From Trichosphaerium sp. ATCC 40318 (lineage: Eukaryota; Discosea; Flabellinia; Trichosidae), in contig JALMLS010000488.1 of the NCBI GenBank assembly GCA_038496445.1, positions 62,001-126,000 of the forward strand: DNA of 64,000 bases, in the 5' to 3' direction. The stretch's first letter is position 1. The number at the start of each line of letters is the position of its first letter. A program made the position numbers and the translations under genes. Below are positions 25,872 through 35,679 of the stretch, piece after piece. Under the pieces are notes generated by a model. It saw nothing but the letters and a program-made list of their open reading frames with translations, was not told the origin of the DNA and made no database searches.

Positions 25872-26344
25872 GTTGGTATGGTTTAAATTATACTTCTTTT
25901 TACAGGAGTTTTACATGATCACGTTATTGTTTGCGTTATTTTACACTTTAAAAATCCTTTACTCATAACAAATAGGTAGCAGTATCTCATCGCTATTGGT
26001 ACTTGCCCAAATCATATTTGGGATAGTACTTTAATTATGGTAATGTGAATCCCTTATCGAAGTACAGAAAAACGGCCGTATGCTATATAATGAGCTATCA
26101 ACAGTTTTTCTGAAGTTAGAACGCTCAATTTTAATCAATGTAGAATTGATTGCTTTCCTAATGATGTTACATGATGTTTTACTGATAATGCTGCTACAAG
26201 TTGACTCCGAGATATAAATCATTGAGATACTGCAAGTCTTGATTGGCTAGAACGGGTTATTTTCATAAATTACAATAATTGTAGTATTTACAGTTTACTT
26301 TGATGAGCTTTGTTTTTATGGCAAACTGTTGCCGTCAAAGGGAT

Positions 26345-26531
26345 TTTTAAGGTGTACAATAATAATGCAAACAATAGCATGATAATGTAAAACTCCTGTG
26401 CAAACCAGAACGTGATTGTCCTTGCGCGAAGTACGTACAGCTGCATGATAGAAAATGGAGAGCTTGCTATGATGACTACAAAGAATGTTTGCGTGGAAAC
26501 GACGCTGTTAGGCCTAACAATGATGCAAATA
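26345..26531 (+). pseudogene. 5'-truncated copy of the cysteine-rich peptide gene
   Basis: The plus strand at about 26398-26531 still reads a domain close to the 25518-25871 peptide (ERDCPCAK, then DRKWRACYDDYKECLRGN), but four of the eight cysteines are lost or shifted. The stop is replaced by a short extension (DAVRPNNDANN). The segment encoding the signal peptide and intron is deleted, and the upstream ATG frames close at once. It is most simply a pseudogene, though a rearranged first exon elsewhere cannot be excluded. Confidence 0.6.
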
Positions 26532-26575
26532 ACTAGAGCCACGTGATACAACAAATGCATAAACAACGTGTAAAC

Positions 26576-26981
26576 AATCTAGCTAGCCTTGCAGTATTAC
26601 AGATATGTTATTTTCAGCAAGGTTTCGTGACTACCTGAGTTTAATGGTTCCAAATTTCCCATTACTATGATGCTATCTTACAAAGCTTGCGTAAAGGTAT
26701 ATGCTGTTATATCATATGGTAATTGTAAGCAGGTAAATAGACTGTACATACACCACAATACGATTAGTTTCATTGTGCTTTATAATTTACATTTTTTGGT
26801 GATTCATCTTGCACCTCTCTTAAAATTAGTTTACACTCTACTCCACGGATTACGTGAAGGATTCGGTACTTGAGACCTTTAATACAAAGATAAGCAAGTT
26901 TTAAAAAGGCATGGGAAAAAAAAAAACACGTGATTTCACACGTGCAATAAAAGTTTTTTGTTTGAGACAAAAAGTGATCTT
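26576..26981. other. intergenic region, no gene seen
   Basis: AT-rich, short open frames only. Two CACGTG copies sit 16 bases apart at about 26927 and 26939, close to the 3' end of the DGCR8-like gene. Confidence 0.4.
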
Positions 26982-29900
26982 TTACCTTTTAGTTTGATTA
27001 TTGACAGGGTTCGATTTTCCATTCATTCTTTGTCCATGTTGCTTCCATACAGAATGAACTTGTTTTGTTGCTGTTGTGGCTTTCTTCTGTTTAACCATCT
27101 CTGTTGTTTGTTTTGTTTGAGGTTTAGCTTGTTTATGTTTAGGGCTATCCATAAGGTACTCAGGTACACGATCTGACGATTTTGATACTGCGCCTTTAGC
27201 TCCAGCATTGTTTTGATGCATAAGAAGAAGTGTTTCATAAATGTCTTGTCTCATTTGTTGGATTGTACTGTTTGCGTTATTATCAACTTGTGATTTACCG
27301 CTTTCATCTGGTAGTTGACTGCTATCAGTGGTTTCTTTCAAGCGGTTCATTAAACCAACGAGCTTCTTATGAACACTATCTAGTGTTGATGCAGCTTCCT
27401 GTCCACTTCGAACTCTCAGTTGTTTTGTAACATCAATTTGCTCATGATCATCTTGGACTTCTTGTGTCGAACTGTTGTTTGGTACATCAGTCTTTAAAGG
27501 ATGTTCTTCAAGCATGACAGAACTAGAGGGGCATGAGGAATCAGAAAGAAAGAGCGGTGAAACCAAGACAAGAAGAGAAAAGTACCGTAGTATGCTCAGC
27601 AGGTTAAACGTTGTTTGCTTTGGATGAAAAGGGACTGTGAGTTTATTCTCGATCCATTCAACAACTTGGCCATATGTAGTCAGATTCGGCTGTTTATCGT
27701 GAACAAACTAGATACAGAAATGAGACACCTCCAATGCGAGTACTGTTGGGTTTTTCTGATCCAATGTAAACAAAAATAAAGTACCAGCTTCAGTAGTGCG
27801 TGATAGGCTAAGAACTTAGCTGATTTCATATTAGGCGCTTCTGTTTGTACTTTATACTGCATCCATCTCGCTAAAAAAGGTAACAATGAGTTGTGTACAG
27901 TTGATATTGATTTGCTTCTTTTTTTTTGAAAGTATTTAAAGCCATTTCTCACCATTACAAATATACGATGGTGCCGGCTCCTCATCTTCAGTATCAGCCT
28001 CTATCTCTTTGTAAGATAACTCAACACCCATCTGTCTGGTTCTAAAAATAACGTGAATATCACAGCAAGTTCATGAAAATCACGTGATTTAAAAAACCTG
28101 CACGTGTAAAGAAATATGAGCATAAACGCGTGTCGTACTTGTTTACATAATCGTCAATAAGCCAAACGATATTTTTAGTCTTTCCGTCATGTTCTAGAAT
28201 TCCAGGATCACTTAGAGGTAAGTACGCATTGCGTCCAAACTTATCCTCGCTTGCTGCTGATTTCATTGCCCACGATTCAGGATTAGGAAAGTACCCTGGA
28301 CATAGTACATCAAGAGTTGCGATTGAAGCCTTTTTTTGTATTTATGAGATAAAAAACACAAACTTGGTTTAGTTTTGTACCATTCTCTTTGCTAGTTTCT
28401 TGCTCAAAGCACGACCTGTGCTGAACTGTTTACCACCTATAAATACAGTACATCCAAAAGGGTGCTATTAAAAATAGTCAACACAAAGCAGAGTAAAAAG
28501 AGAAACAATACGTACAACTTCATTGGTATCTTCATCTAGATGAAATTTAGGCAAGCAATTGAAAATGTTAACACAGTACTCCTGCAAAAACGTAACAGGT
28601 GACTTTCCTCTAATGGGAAACGTTAATATTTAAGCGTAAAAATCATGTATAAAGACGTACTCTGGATCAAGTTCAACAATGGATTTGCGGTTTTGCTTCC
28701 AATGTCTGGTTTGTTTATTTTTTTCTGGTTTTTTTTTCCTTCTTTTAATTATATCTGCTACTATCCACATAACACTTTTCTTTATCTCATCTTCAGTGCC
28801 TCCTTCTGGAAAGGCATCACATGGATCTATATGAGTTTCAAATTCATCAGCCTACCATCGATAAGTTCAAACAAAAAAGTTTGAGAGCAATAAAAAGCTT
28901 CCCAGTTTGGGCGTCAAAATACGCTTGCTATACGTTCAACTGATCTATTGTTTAATTTCTTACCTTTTTAGATGATTTGTCTTTTGTCTCTTCGTTTGGT
29001 TTTATCTCTCCTTCTTCGAGTACCTGCAGAAAAAACATAAGAACCTTTAAGAATTTTTCTCAACTAACAAGAAACCAACAATACCTTTGCTTCCTTAGCT
29101 GCTTTTCTAGCTTTTTCCGCTTCCTTAATATTACAAGTTACCATAAGCTAGTTACCTAAGCCATAAAAATAGATTTTTCTTGCATCTGTATGCAAGGCAA
29201 GCGCCAAAAAAGTCAAATCTTTTACTGTTTTTGATGCTCAAAAACAATTCCTTTTTTAATGCGCAGTGAACAATTTACTTGTCACTGTTAATTGGAGTAT
29301 TCTGTAAAACAGTGAAGTAAAATGACCACTGCAACAAAAGGACATGATAACGTAGAATAGAGCTTAACACGTGGAGGCATCTGATAAAAGAAAACAGACC
29401 AAAAAAAAACCAAAAAGCTTTTGATTGTATACCTCATCAATGGCGTAGTAGGTGTCTGTTGGTGGTTCATCAGATATTTTAGGTTGTGAAGATGGCTTTC
29501 CATCTTTTCTTGCCTCGTAGGATTCCAGGAAAGTCTTCTCTGTCGGGCTATAAGTGTGATAAGAAAAACGTTTCATCTTCAAAAAAAAGTCCTTAAAAAA
29601 ATAAGCAATGCTGACTTACTCTTCTATGAGAACTTTAAACGCCCAAAGTGGTACAAGATGTTTCTTGGCGTCCCTGCAACGTCTAGTATGGGTTAATAAT
29701 GGCGAGTTTTTTTATCAAAAAATAAACACGTCACCTGTAAGGTCTAGTCCAAGAAATAACTCCAGATCGTGTATGCAAATAAAAATTTAACCCATTGGCA
29801 TGTTTACATATTTCCCAGCCTACACACAAAGTCAGAAAAAGATGAATCATGGCAAACAATACAGTGGTCTTTACTGTAGCAATACGCTAATGTATTTTGT

Positions 29901-30643
29901 AGGTAACCTTGGAGACGCCAGTGGTCCCTCACAGGTTGTAAAGAATTGGTAAATTAGAAAGAACCACAAAGTTCTTTTCTCATTTTTTTTGAAAATTGTC
30001 TTCAAAAAAAAGTAATGTACCACGTGGTAATGTAGCATGCTTTGGTATTTCATCTTGACGTTCAAGGGCTGCCTCTTGACGTTTTTTCTTTAAGTCAGTA
30101 ATGTACTGTCGTACTTCCTCAGCTATGGCATTATACTTGGCCAACTGTTCATCAGAAATACTAACAAACGCGTCAGAGACCCAAAAAAACCCAAAAGACA
30201 CAGCTGTCAGTGTCAAAAAAAAAATTGTACCGTTTGTGTGAAAAGCTAACAGTGGCAGTACTGGTAGGCTCTTGTGGTTGTTTTGGTTGTTTTGGTGCGT
30301 TTTGAGACTTTGCCGCGTTTTGGTTCGCATTTCGCTTTTTCCCTCGCTTTTTATGTGTTTGGCTTTCACCTTTGGTAGTACTACGCTTTGTTTGGTATCC
30401 TTGTTGACGATTATTGCCGTTATGAGTTGAAGGATTATTATATTGTCTCTGGTACGAGCTATGACCATCTCTTCGCGTATCATAGGAATTTTGAGAGCGT
30501 TCATTATCGCCTCGAGTAGTATAACCTCTAGCAGTTCTATATCGCTTTGTATTGCGCCCTGCATCGTCATATCGTTCTCTCTGGCCGTTATACCGCTCTC
30601 TATTTTCTCTACCGTAACCGTCCCTGCCACGCTTTCTGCTCAT
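26982..30643 (-). CDS. DGCR8/Pasha homologue (Microprocessor dsRNA-binding subunit)
   Basis: In animals DGCR8/Pasha binds primary microRNA hairpins and partners Drosha in the nucleus. The ATG at 30643 opens a long Arg/Tyr/Asn-rich basic region (MSRKRGRDGYGRENRERYNG), then a helix (ISDEQLAKYNAIAEEVRQYI). At about 29810-29730 lies the WW-like module: GWEICKHANGLNFYLHTRSG then VISWTRPYR, matching the YLH...WSRPY signature of DGCR8. A charged linker follows (29560-28970). The first double-stranded-RNA-binding domain (28560-28270) has HPFGCTVFIGGKQFSTGRAL and SKKLAKRM, then IATLDVLCPGY. The second (28045-27815) starts RQMGVELSYKEIEAD and has MKSAKFLAYHALLKL. A C-terminal tail has YGQVVEWIENKL and ends at 26982. 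The order WW-dsRBD-dsRBD is specific to this family. At least ten introns. Confidence 0.85.
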
Positions 30644-30900
30644 TGTTAATTAGACCTATGGATAAATCCTGAAACTACAAATAGTATTTTAACTGTAAAT
30701 TATCCACGTATTTGAGCGGCAAAGTATTATCCATGGAAAATCCAAAAAAAAAATCAACTTCACGTTTCGTTCTCGAAAATACCACGAGGTCCACAAAGGT
30801 GTGCAATTAATTACGTAAGTTAACCTATTCAAATTACGTTGAGTCAATGTCAAAACCTTGTGAGTCATTTGTCTAAGAAAGGGATTTTTTTTTATTTATT

Positions 30901-32914
30901 CTACAAGGTAACCTGTACTGTACTTGAGAGTTTTACATTCGGTGTGTCGAGTGCACTTGAAGGAGTACGTTTACTCCCTTTGCTTTTAGTTATCCAAAAA
31001 GGTACGCTTTGAACAATGGATAGCGAGTCAAGAATGAGAATGTAGGTTGTAAAAAGAATCGCATACCAATAGCCATCAGCTGCTTTAACTAAAAAACAAG
31101 TTAAACTATTTTGTAGAACTCACACGTGATTGCATCCAAAAACAGTAATTACACGTACAGTCAATTGCAAAATTGAAAAAGAAATCAATGAGCAACAATA
31201 CTTGTAAGGTCGAGAAAGCAATGAGGCGTGCTCTCATCTAAACGTCAGTATTAGTTTTATTTTATATTAATATAACACGTGCCTTTAATAGTCTTTGTGA
31301 CTCAACCGTCATGCGCTTGATATGTACGAATAAAGAACGACTAACTATAATACTATAGACCACAATAATAGCAAGAGAGAGAATTGTCGCCGTCTAGAGT
31401 AGCGTGTTATAACGTTAAAAAATAATGTCCAAAAGTGGTGTACCCATCGAAGTATTGACATGTATTCAGCTACGTTGTTGCTCTCAAATGTTCTTGATAT
31501 AGCCGATGCAACATAGAATATGAAGAGAGCTACTATAATGCATATAAATACTTTTCTTGTTTTTGAGATAAAGTAAGTGACTTTAACTTCTTTGTTTACA
31601 ATAGCCTCGTGCCTATCGGAACGTTTAAAAAAAAACCAAAAAAACTTGAAAACAAGAATTGTACCAATACAAAGACACAAGTAATGCGCTACCAAGAGAA
31701 AACGGTAGAGATATTGCAATAAGTATTTGTTGTACTGTATAAGGATAAATACGATGTCCTTGGAAAGGATCAATAAGCAAAACCATCCGCACTAGAAATA
31801 GAATTAAATATATCACAAACAAGGATATTGGATTTTCTCCTATTCTAATAAAAGTCATCAAAAGGCGTACAAAGATTTGCAACTACCTCAAATACCAGAC
31901 AAACAATAGGAATAGTTAAAATATCAGTTCTGAAATGCGGACTGAGGACACGTTTCCACAATATAACAGCGGATACTGCGAATGAAGTCAAGGTATAAAT
32001 AATAAGTACAAGCATCGTTGTATGAAAAGCCCAATGTGACGTTGCTTTATGGAAAGAATTACTGTCTAAAGACAAAAATGAGTTAACAAAAAGTCCGTAT
32101 TTGAGAAAAGGATAAAGAAAAATCTGATCTTTTGTTTCAATAATCACGTGACAAAAAAAAATAAAAAATAAGTTTAAAGAACTTCCGTGCCTGGAAATAT
32201 GAAACCACTTAATTGTTGAGAGTCATTAATAAGTCCAGGATGAATATCTTCTTCTGCTATTGTCACAATTGGGATATTCATTCGAGCATCTTTTTGAGGG
32301 TGTCTCAGACGATAAGAAACAATTCCTACTTAGTTTAGAGATAAAATCGTTTTAGGGGAACCCATACCAAGATTAGTGCGATCTCTATTGACGGAATAAA
32401 GTACCAATACGGCTCCTCGTTCTTGAAGCTCAAAAGCACTAACGAATATTTATTTTGTTTCAAAGTTGAAATAAAAAAAAAAGTAATGGGCGTTTTTTGG
32501 TGTTTTTTGGTGCTTGTCTTGTTGTTCTCATTATTGTGTTTAAATCAACGTGGTTGCTTACTCGTTCTCATAGTCGTTAATATCACTGTCTATAATAACA
32601 CCTTTTCCTATTTGAAATATTAATACTGCGTGTAAGTTACTAGTACAGCACCTGACACGTCACTACTGTCACGTCTTACAATTGTGATATTTGTACCGGG
32701 CCACTTTTCCTCTACTGATCCAATAGCGTGCCCAACCGCCTTGTATGTACCTTTTAACATATACGGTTCCTCTATGATCAAGAAACAGTTGAATCCATTA
32801 TAGAAAGCAGATAAAACAAACAACAACACAAGCACAGAAGTTTCTATTTCAACAACAACAACAAAATTAGTTTACTCCCAGTATCAACGAAAATACGAAA
32901 CCTTTAGTTGCCAT
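30901..32914 (-). CDS. PA-like ectodomain, multipass (about 7 TM) membrane protein
   Basis: Exon 1 (ATG 32914, MATK) joins across an intron to a signal peptide ETSVLVLLFVLSAFYNGFNC. The ectodomain has KWPGTNITIVRRDSSDVSGA, FELQERGAVLVLYSVNRD and IPIVTIAEEDIHPGL, which looks like a protease-associated (PA) domain. Then come about seven hydrophobic segments: HTTMLVLIIYTLTSFAVSAV, DILTIPIVCLVFEVVANL, ISLFVIYLILFLVRMVLLID, ILIAISLPFSLGSALLVSLY, KVFICIIVALFIFYVASAI, LIAFSTLQVLLLIDFFFNFA and YWYAILFTTYILILDSLSIV. The cytosolic tail is Ser/Thr/Lys-rich and ends VQVTL at 30901. The layout is receptor-like, but I cannot place it in a GPCR class. Introns contain CACGTG at about 31122, 31276 and 32145. 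Confidence 0.65.
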
Positions 32915-33472
32915 AACAGTTGCCACCTGGAAATTCCGCGGGTAAGTAAGTAATTAAGTGAGTACTGCAAGTCGGTTAATGGACAAGCGCAAGCGCGGAG
33001 TTTTAATCCGCGAGAGTCAGGTATAAGCTGCTCAGGCAGTACGCTTGCTTTCAAAATGAAGGTCACTACACAAAAATCACGTGATGCTCATTAGTTTTTG
33101 ATGAAGTAAACGTAGTAGAGAAGAACAAATTTGGCTTGGGTTAGAGAATTAAATAAGTTTGTGAGTTGTCGGATCAAACAAAAAGCGGAGCTTTTACCCT
33201 TTTACGTTGTTTCCTTGCGATACCTGTACCCGTCACTGTATGTTTGAGCAAACCCTGTTTAAGACAGTGGTTTTTTTACTAAACACAAGGATCATATGTG
33301 TTTCCACAGTCTACTAGTAGTGTCATCAAAGTAATGAGTTCTACTACTCAGTTTGGCAGGTATGCTTTTGTTCTGCCCGAAAAGGTAAGAACAAACCGCA
33401 TATAGGTTCTGCGGGCGTAGGTAATATGAGTGGGTACAATGTTACGTCCATACATAATGGACAACAATTCTT
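32915..33472. other. intergenic region, no gene seen
   Basis: No coding segment recognised. A CACGTG lies at about 33078 (aatcacgtgatg). Presumably it holds the promoter of the PA-domain membrane protein. Confidence 0.4.
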
Positions 33473-34263
33473 TCACAGCAAAACCCCGAAAATTAAGCTC
33501 TGTTGCGCTATTCCAGCGTAGCAGTTAGAGTAGAGGTAGAAAGGCCAATATAATCTAGACAAAGGATATGAGGATTCACATGATAGTGTACCGCTATGAG
33601 TTTTCTTTAGTGATGGCAAACTACCAATACAACTAGTAGCCTTTGTTTTTTTTTTTCTATGTAGTGTTTTTTTTTTGTAGAAGAAGTAATTGTCAAAGTG
33701 GTGTCTGTCCATCAGCAACTTATAATCACAAGCTACTAGTGCTACGTTTGAATGTGAGTTTTCAAGTAGTGGTTTAATCAAACTTATAGGCTTGGCAATC
33801 TTTAGAGAGCACTGAAGCTCAACGTTTTTGTTCAAACAGAAAAATAGCAACAAAATTTCCAATTAGTAGTTGCTCAGGGCTAACAAGTAATCACTAAACC
33901 CGTGATTGGCTGTTTTACACTCAAATAATTTTACCTCTGTCTCAAGAAATGTCCCTGGTTTAAATGATAGTCCGTTACAGTTCAAATCGTTCAAATTCTA
34001 AAATTTTTTTTTGCCCCACAAACGCCTTGAATTTTATTTCGCTTACAAAACAGTACTTGTAAGGGCTGGGGCAAAACAACGTGAAGAATTTGAACTTCTG
34101 AGAGTTCGGCCATGATCCGCTTGTGGACCTCTTTGCAGGGACTGTGTACCGTTCCCGAAGGGGCCACACTGAAGTAGCGCAGATACACGTCGTCCCGGGT
34201 GCCGGTCCGTATTATTTCTTCTACAAATCTTTGTAGTCGAAATCCAAAAAGAACAAAATACAA
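33473..34263 (-). CDS. unrecognised, possibly degraded coding segment
   Basis: Two blocks look like protein but cannot be assigned or joined with confidence. Block 1 (34230-34090) reads RFVEEIIRTGTRDDVYLRYF then SVAPSG before a GTAC donor, and is markedly more GC-rich than its surroundings. Block 2 (33860-33690) reads CSLKIAKPISLIKPLLENS and ACDYKLLMDRHHFDNYFF. Between them are T-rich, intron-like stretches. It may be a broken or incomplete gene. Confidence 0.25.
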
Positions 34264-34433
34264 AACAAGAAAAAAACAGGTTTGTTCTCTCTATGTACCA
34301 TACAATTGTTTGCACACACAGCTGATTTAGCACCGGTTTTCTTAGCCGATGATGGTTAACTTGCCTTGATTTGGATCGATAGTGGCGGAAAAAGTAGCGG
34401 AGATTAGATGCCTTTTTTGTAGATATTAAGCCA

Positions 34434-35379
34434 ATGATAAAGTGGTTTATCTATTTTATCCTATTCACAACACTTGCGCCTTTTATGTCTAACGAGTACA
34501 AACTATATTACTGGCCTGGAGCTCCAGGAAGAGGAGAATATATAAGATTGCTGTTTGAAGCAACCGGCACGCCATATACTGATGTCGTACGCTTATTTTA
34601 GCGACTTATAGCCTATTTGAATTTAATCAGTTTAAACTAAGGCCCAATTGCCAGAAGAACAAGGTGGGACGTATAAAGCAGTACTACCTTACACCAGCGG
34701 AAACAATGAAGGGTATATAAACTCGCGTTCGTCAGTTTTCTCATTATTCTAGTTTTCCAACGCTAGCACCTCCAGTATTGGTTCACAATGGACTGACATT
34801 GAGTCAAACATCAAATATTTGCCAGTACGTTGGAACCAAATTGGGTTTGGTTGGCAAAGCAGAAACAGACCTGTATTTGGTTAATCAAGTAGCTTTAACG
34901 ATTGCTGATGTAACTGCCGAGGTGCGTAAATGACTTTTAAATATAATTACCTTTAAATGAGTCCTAACGCGTGTCAGGTTCATGACACGCACCATCCTGT
35001 TGATATAACAGCGAATTACGAGGATCAGAAGCCTGAATCGCTAAAAGCAGCGAAAAGGTTCTGTCAAACGCGTCTACCAAAGTTTCTAAAGTACTTTGAA
35101 CGTATTCTGACACAAAACAAATCAGGAAATGGAAAATTTTTGGTCGGAGACAGTTTGACCTATGCTGACCTTATGTTCTACCATTTTTTGGTTGCTGTTG
35201 GTTATGCCTTCCCAAAATCATTTAAGAAAGCAACAAAGTTATCACCAAAATGTATTGCTTTCCGTGATAGTATTGGTGCAATTCCAAAAGTTGCAGCATA
35301 CATTAAAAGTGATAAAAGACAAAAGTTCTCAAATAATGTATTCCGTCAATATCCAGAGCTTGATCAGCCAGGAGAATAA
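34434..35379 (+). CDS. glutathione S-transferase-like protein with hydrophobic N-terminus
   Basis: From the ATG at 34434 a hydrophobic leader (MIKWFIYFILFTTLAPF) precedes a second ATG at 34485 (MSNEYKLYYWPGAPGRGEYI), the normal GST start with the thioredoxin-fold strand and the tyrosine usual for glutathione activation. Introns at about 34587-34638, 34712-34754 and 34921-34977 split the N-terminal domain; TLSQTSNICQYVG is the glutathione gamma-glutamyl-binding segment. The all-helical C-terminal domain has KFLVGDSLTYADLMFYHFLV and ends at 35379. The length (about 230-250 residues) suits the family. Whether the leader is a signal/anchor or the second ATG is used decides between secretory and cytosolic location. 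Confidence 0.85.
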
Positions 35380-35679
35380 TAAAAAAAGATGTTATGACCA
35401 CCCAATATAATATTTTATAAAACGTTCCTAACACGTGTTGTGTTGTTCAGCAAATACAGATTTCTGTTCATTTTTTTTTTTTTGAGCGAAATGATGCTTT
35501 TATTCCTGAACTACTAACTACAGAAACTTAATATAAGCTACATAATGCTGTCGTTTACTTAGTAGTCTTTATAAAAACAAACAAGAAAATCTCATATGAA
35601 ATCGGTGTTTATTATGAAGTGTTAATTTGTACAGTGGTTTGGTGTTTTTTGTTTTGTTTTGTTTTTTTGTTGTGCTACG
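35380..35679. terminator. convergent 3' ends of GST and amylase genes
   Basis: 300 bases between two convergent genes, AT-rich with T/A runs usable as polyadenylation elements on either strand. A palindromic AACACGTGTT is at about 35431. No coding signal. Confidence 0.4.

Larger units (their letters stand above)
25450..26575. repeat. imperfect inverted duplication around the peptide gene
   Basis: The left arm (about 25450-25965) and the right arm (about 26325-26575) are reverse complements with many substitutions, separated by about 360 bases. Shared landmarks include GTTGTATCACGTG, ATTGTTAGGCCTAACA, TTTCCACGCAAACA, TCATCATAGCAAGCTCTCC and AGGAGTTTTACAT. The right arm lacks about 260 bases present in the left arm between the peptide domain and the AAAACTCCTGT landmark, which removes the signal-peptide exon and intron. 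The repeat extends beyond the gene on both sides, so a DNA segment was duplicated, not a processed transcript. Confidence 0.75.

Noticed and set aside
26345-26566. Minus-strand hydrophobic open frame at 26288-26566 as a real gene
   Set aside because: It is antisense to the decayed peptide copy and its apparent similarity to 25497-25679 comes only from the inverted repeat.
25450-26575. Inverted repeat as a DNA transposon or MITE with terminal repeats
   Set aside because: The arms contain host-like gene exons, are of unequal length, and show no target-site duplication or transposase; a segmental inverted duplication explains it better.
33473-33862. 129-residue minus-strand frame as a complete gene
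   Set aside because: The frame crosses T-rich, intron-like stretches and has no recognisable domain; kept only as part of a low-confidence segment.
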